Part shown: piece after piece, positions 38,021 through 39,847 of the stretch
How the letters are laid out: the number at the start of each line of letters is the position of its first letter
How positions within the stretch are numbered: position 1 is the stretch's first letter
From: an uncultured Nitrososphaera sp.
Lineage (GTDB): Archaea > Thermoproteota > Nitrososphaeria > Nitrososphaerales > Nitrososphaeraceae
Assembly (NCBI RefSeq): GCF_946478925.1
Contig: NZ_CAMLDP010000007.1
Location: 1 to 39,847, forward strand
Length of the DNA: 39,847 nucleotides
Direction of reading: 5' to 3'
Notes under the pieces: generated by a model
Told to the model about the DNA's origin: nothing
Seen by the model: the letters and a program-made list of their open reading frames with translations, nothing else
Database searches by the model: none
Program-made: the position numbers and the translations under genes

Positions 38021-38224
38021 ATGGGAACCAGTGGTAGTATCAGCTATAGATGCGCTTGCGACGTTGCAGTATGCCAGTGCAGTCATGAAGTAAAGCGCGA
38101 GGGAGATGTCTGCAAGCTCTGCCTAAACGACGACCACATGTTTTCGAGTTTTCATGCAATGTGCGAGTATCGAGGTGTCGACGTCGACATTAAGAAGAAG
38201 AGGGCATGGTGGAAGTTTTGGTAA
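38021..38224 (+). CDS. Cys/His-rich mini-protein, 67 aa
   Basis: Contains YRCACDVAVCQCSHEVKREGDVCKLCLNDDHMFSSFH, with a C-terminal KKKRAWWKFW. Cys and His residues could bind two zinc ions. It shares the CKLC..DDHMFSSF element with the product at 38617 (CLLCKTGDHAFESL), so these are paralogues. The WWKFW tail is encoded by the same bases that recur at 38378-38394. Confidence 0.6.
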   Translation: MGTSGSISYRCACDVAVCQCSHEVKREGDVCKLCLNDDHMFSSFHAMCEYRGVDVDIKKKRAWWKFW

Positions 38225-38394
38225 GACGAGCTTACGACCCGACTCCCACGATCCATATTGCTTGCTCGCATCCAGGTAGCCTGAGCGAATGCAAGATTTG
38301 CAGAGACATTAAGGCAAGTCATCCGGAGGTCGAGGAGTGGACTAGAGAATTCAATCCAAAGTGGTTCAAAGAACCTTGGTGGAAGTTTTGGTAG
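38206..38394 (+). CDS. Hypothetical Cys/His protein with WWKFW tail, 62 aa
   Basis: The frame opens at ATG 38206 inside the previous gene in another phase; a later TTG at 38218 is also possible. The core has CSHPGSLSECKICRDIKASH, a possible zinc site, and then EVEEWTREFNPKWFKEPWWKFW. The tail WWKFW repeats that of the preceding product and is encoded by identical DNA (17 bases), suggesting duplication. Coding status is likely but the start is uncertain. Confidence 0.5.
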   Translation: MVEVLVRRAYDPTPTIHIACSHPGSLSECKICRDIKASHPEVEEWTREFNPKWFKEPWWKFW

Positions 38395-38456
38395 CAGAGT
38401 AAACTAAAAAACATCGAGTCTCGCAGGAAAACTGCCGGCGTACTGGCTATCTTGGA

Positions 38457-38524
38457 CTTTAGCGAAAGGCTAAAGACGGTCTAACTTGTGCCGTGTGTCA
38501 ACAGGGCAGCAGGTACGTCGGCAC
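38457..38524. other. Two hairpins in a gene-free gap
   Basis: CTTTAGC-gaaag-GCTAAAG (38457-38475) and GTGCCG (38488-38493) with CGGCAC (38519-38524, 25-nt loop). The 38395-38616 gap has no convincing gene. The hairpins may belong to a small RNA or to a terminator region; the strand is not clear. Confidence 0.35.
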
Positions 38525-38616
38525 TGCTATTATAGAAAAATGCGTTTTCCTTTAACAAGGTGCAAACACATTGAAGAAAACTATAATGGCATGGGTATTT
38601 CGCTACGAAAGGAATA

Positions 38617-38802
38617 ATGAAATGCCATTGCTTCTGTGGCGGATGCAACATAGAAGTAAAAGGAGAGGAGCTAGGCGAGCGGCGATGTTTACTTTGCAAA
38701 ACAGGCGACCATGCTTTTGAGTCCTTAAAGATGCAAATCTTGTACTGGCTCGACAAGCACATGCCAGGAGTCACAGTGACCTTTGGTGGAGATTATGACT
38801 GA
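38617..38802 (+). CDS. Cys-rich mini-protein, 61 aa
   Basis: Starts MKCHCFCGGCNIEVKGEELGERRCLLCKTGDHAFESLKMQILYWLDKHMPG. Cys/His pattern matches the product at 38021 (CACDVAVCQCSHEVK..., CKLC..DDH), so they are probably paralogues. It overlaps the PIN-like gene start by 8 bp, implying co-expression. Confidence 0.6.
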   Translation: MKCHCFCGGCNIEVKGEELGERRCLLCKTGDHAFESLKMQILYWLDKHMPGVTVTFGGDYD

Positions 38803-39148
38803 TGAGGAGAAGAGAGTAAAGTTCCTCATCGATGTCAACTGCGATTACCTTGCAGACTCCATGAAAAAGATGTTTCGCGGCAACTGCAAGGTCGTCAGGG
38901 CGAAGGTCCTCGACCAAGAGAACAAGAACATGCACTCTGACTATTCCCTTTTGAAATACGCAGAACAAAACGGAATGGTGGTAGTCACGATGGACCAGGA
39001 GATGATAGAAGGCTGCGAGGAAAATCAAATCAGGTGCGTCAAGCCGCTGAAATTATCGACGTATCGCTCTTTGGATACAATAGAGACTGACATAATCTAC
39101 CAACTGCAATTGCAGGGGTTGCAGCCTACCTATGGCGTGTATCCCTAG
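38795..39148 (+). CDS. PIN-like (DUF5615-type) protein, 117 aa
   Basis: ATG 38795 is preferred, four codons after a TTG/ATG alternative, because it gives MTDEEKRVKFLIDVNCDYLADSM. The motif FLIDVNCDYL (first acidic residue), HSDYSLLKYAEQNG and MVVVTMDQEMIEG (further acids) fit PIN-like/Mut7-C folds of the DUF5615 kind, some of which are RNases. The usual catalytic spacing of four acids is only partly visible. No antitoxin-like partner is adjacent; the upstream Cys-rich gene overlaps it and could be one by position. Tentative. Confidence 0.55.
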   Translation: MTDEEKRVKFLIDVNCDYLADSMKKMFRGNCKVVRAKVLDQENKNMHSDYSLLKYAEQNGMVVVTMDQEMIEGCEENQIRCVKPLKLSTYRSLDTIETDIIYQLQLQGLQPTYGVYP

Positions 39149-39184
39149 TAGTGGTTACTATGGTACACCACAAAGTATAATGTC

Positions 39185-39442
39185 ATGTATCCTAGTGGGA
39201 TGGCTGAAAATAACATGCTTCGCGCAGGAGTAAATATTCCGGGATTCATGTACCAGATAGTTTTACCGGCAACTGTCGGACTGACTTGCATAGGTGCAGG
39301 ATTGAAGATGGCGACTGATGCTGATCCGACAAATGTTGTAAATATGCTAGAGTCGTTTGGTTTCATTGCAGGAGGCGGCATGTCACTGGCCTTTGCAATG
39401 TTCTGCGCGGAAATAAATCGATTTAGCAGGGATTTCAAGTGA
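39185..39442 (+). CDS. Small membrane protein with two helices, 85 aa
   Basis: ATG 39185 (alternative Met six codons in). Two hydrophobic segments, FMYQIVLPATVGLTCIGAGL and FGFIAGGGMSLAFAMFCAEI, flank a short polar loop, and the end is basic (NRFSRDFK). The overlapping minus-strand frame is a shadow. Function unknown; size and topology would suit a holin-like or envelope protein, without further support. Confidence 0.6.
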   Translation: MYPSGMAENNMLRAGVNIPGFMYQIVLPATVGLTCIGAGLKMATDADPTNVVNMLESFGFIAGGGMSLAFAMFCAEINRFSRDFK

Positions 39443-39590
39443 AAAAGCTTGTGTTTGGTGGTTTGGATGTTCGGACGCACACCCACATCTGGCAGGCAAA
39501 AAGTGCGTATTATATCTAATAAAGCGCACTTTTGAGCGTGAAGCAAGCCTACCTGCCAAGAACGCTCCAAATTCTCCGAATATTCCAACC

Positions 39591-39598
39591 ATAAAAGA
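39591..39598 (+). promoter_or_regulatory. TATA box before the zinc-ribbon gene at 39634
   Basis: ATAAAAGA is centred about 39 bp before ATG 39634, predicting a start of transcription near 39621. A second AT-rich AAAATATA at 39613 is too close to the ATG to serve. The gap 39443-39633 holds nothing else seen. Confidence 0.4.
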
Positions 39599-39633
39599 AT
39601 AATTCCCCGCACAAAATATACGCACAGCTAGCA

Positions 39634-39798
39634 ATGAATCTTGACTATTGGCCGGAAGAGTACGACGACGAGTTGTTTTACAAGTGCAACCACTGCGGTG
39701 TTTCGGTGTACAGAGTGTGGGAGATTTCACTTGCAGTACATTATTGCTACAATTGCAACAAGCCGATGACTTTGCATGTCAGAAAGAAAAGCCGGTAG
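39634..39798 (+). CDS. Zinc-ribbon mini-protein, 54 aa
   Basis: ATG 39634 to TAG 39796-39798. An acidic start (MNLDYWPEEYDDELF) precedes YKCNHCGVSVYRVW and HYCYNCNKPMTLHV, two CxxC knuckles 18 residues apart, typical of a zinc ribbon, then a basic end KKSR. Function unknown. Confidence 0.7.
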   Translation: MNLDYWPEEYDDELFYKCNHCGVSVYRVWEISLAVHYCYNCNKPMTLHVRKKSR

Positions 39799-39836
39799 CG
39801 TAACTGCTTTTAATTTGTGTCCAACATGGACTTGAA

Positions 39837-39847
39837 ATGAAGTCTCT
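39837..39847 (+). CDS. Possible start of the next gene (partial)
   Basis: ATGAAGTCTCT at the window edge lies about 27 bp after the TATA-like CTTTTAATTT (39806-39815), the spacing of leaderless genes here. Only three codons are visible. Confidence 0.3.

Noticed and set aside
38795..39148. Toxin-antitoxin system with the overlapping Cys-rich gene
   Set aside because: PIN motif is incomplete and the upstream product resembles zinc mini-proteins found elsewhere, not known antitoxins.
39145..39612. 155-residue minus-strand frame
   Set aside because: It overlaps a plus-strand membrane protein gene and the translation is low in structure; judged a shadow.

Overview
The window looks like part of an archaeal virus, provirus or large plasmid-like element, most probably from an ammonia-oxidising thaumarchaeon (Nitrososphaeria). 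This rests on established families read from the translated sequence: a DUF5679-type mini-protein (8794-8937), a winged-helix protein of the type abundant in Thaumarchaeota (16882-17178), two small CxxxC/QKRCxxC zinc-ribbon proteins of a thaumarchaeal type (8055-8285 and 14109-14285), an archaeal MCM helicase and a TFB-like cyclin-fold protein. Many genes have an archaeal TATA box 25-33 bp before the start codon and little or no leader; TTG starts are common. No ribosomal, core metabolic, integrase, terminase or portal gene was seen, so neither the ends nor the type of the element can be settled here. No CRISPR array or insertion sequence was seen.

Layout. 1-3968: small coiled-coil and zinc proteins, an AT-rich palindromic gap, then a divergent MCM helicase. 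3969-4496: a non-coding interval with a strong promoter and two tandem copies of an unidentified structured RNA. 4497-7406: a C5-cytosine methyltransferase, small genes, then a minus-strand pair of an N4/N6-type DNA methyltransferase and a single-cyclin-fold TFB-like protein. 7446-10947: a frameshifted gene, several zinc mini-proteins, an XPB-like SF2 helicase and a small unknown gene. 10989-14285: a tight cassette of glycosyltransferase, left-handed beta-helix acyltransferase, amidohydrolase and SAM methyltransferase. 14299-14596: eleven copies of the palindrome GTGTACAC, before a zinc-ribbon/coiled-coil gene. 15643-18668: a minus-strand run from an AbrB-like protein to a second glycosyltransferase-like protein. 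18784-25000: virion or surface-type genes, two intervals of strong hairpins, and an odd tRNA with a long variable arm but a His (GUG) anticodon. 25151-29782: a compact plus-strand cassette resembling a virion structural module, ending in a tail-fibre-like protein. 29805-37484: a 1867-residue Ig-repeat adhesin with a lectin-like C-terminal domain, a secreted protein, and a short paralogue of the adhesin. 37481-39847: zinc mini-proteins, small membrane proteins and a PIN-like protein.

How it fits together (inference). MCM, the SF2 helicase and perhaps the GTGTACAC array would serve replication or maintenance. The two methyltransferases have no visible restriction partner and would modify the element's own DNA. 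The TFB-like, AbrB-like, winged-helix and zinc proteins would redirect or time transcription. The 25-30 kb cassette plus the Ig/lectin-like proteins would form the particle or its host-binding surface, and the sugar genes could decorate that surface or the host envelope. Strong candidates for undescribed biology are the tandem RNA, the GTGTACAC array, the class II tRNA(GUG) and the three-member anchored lectin-like protein family.
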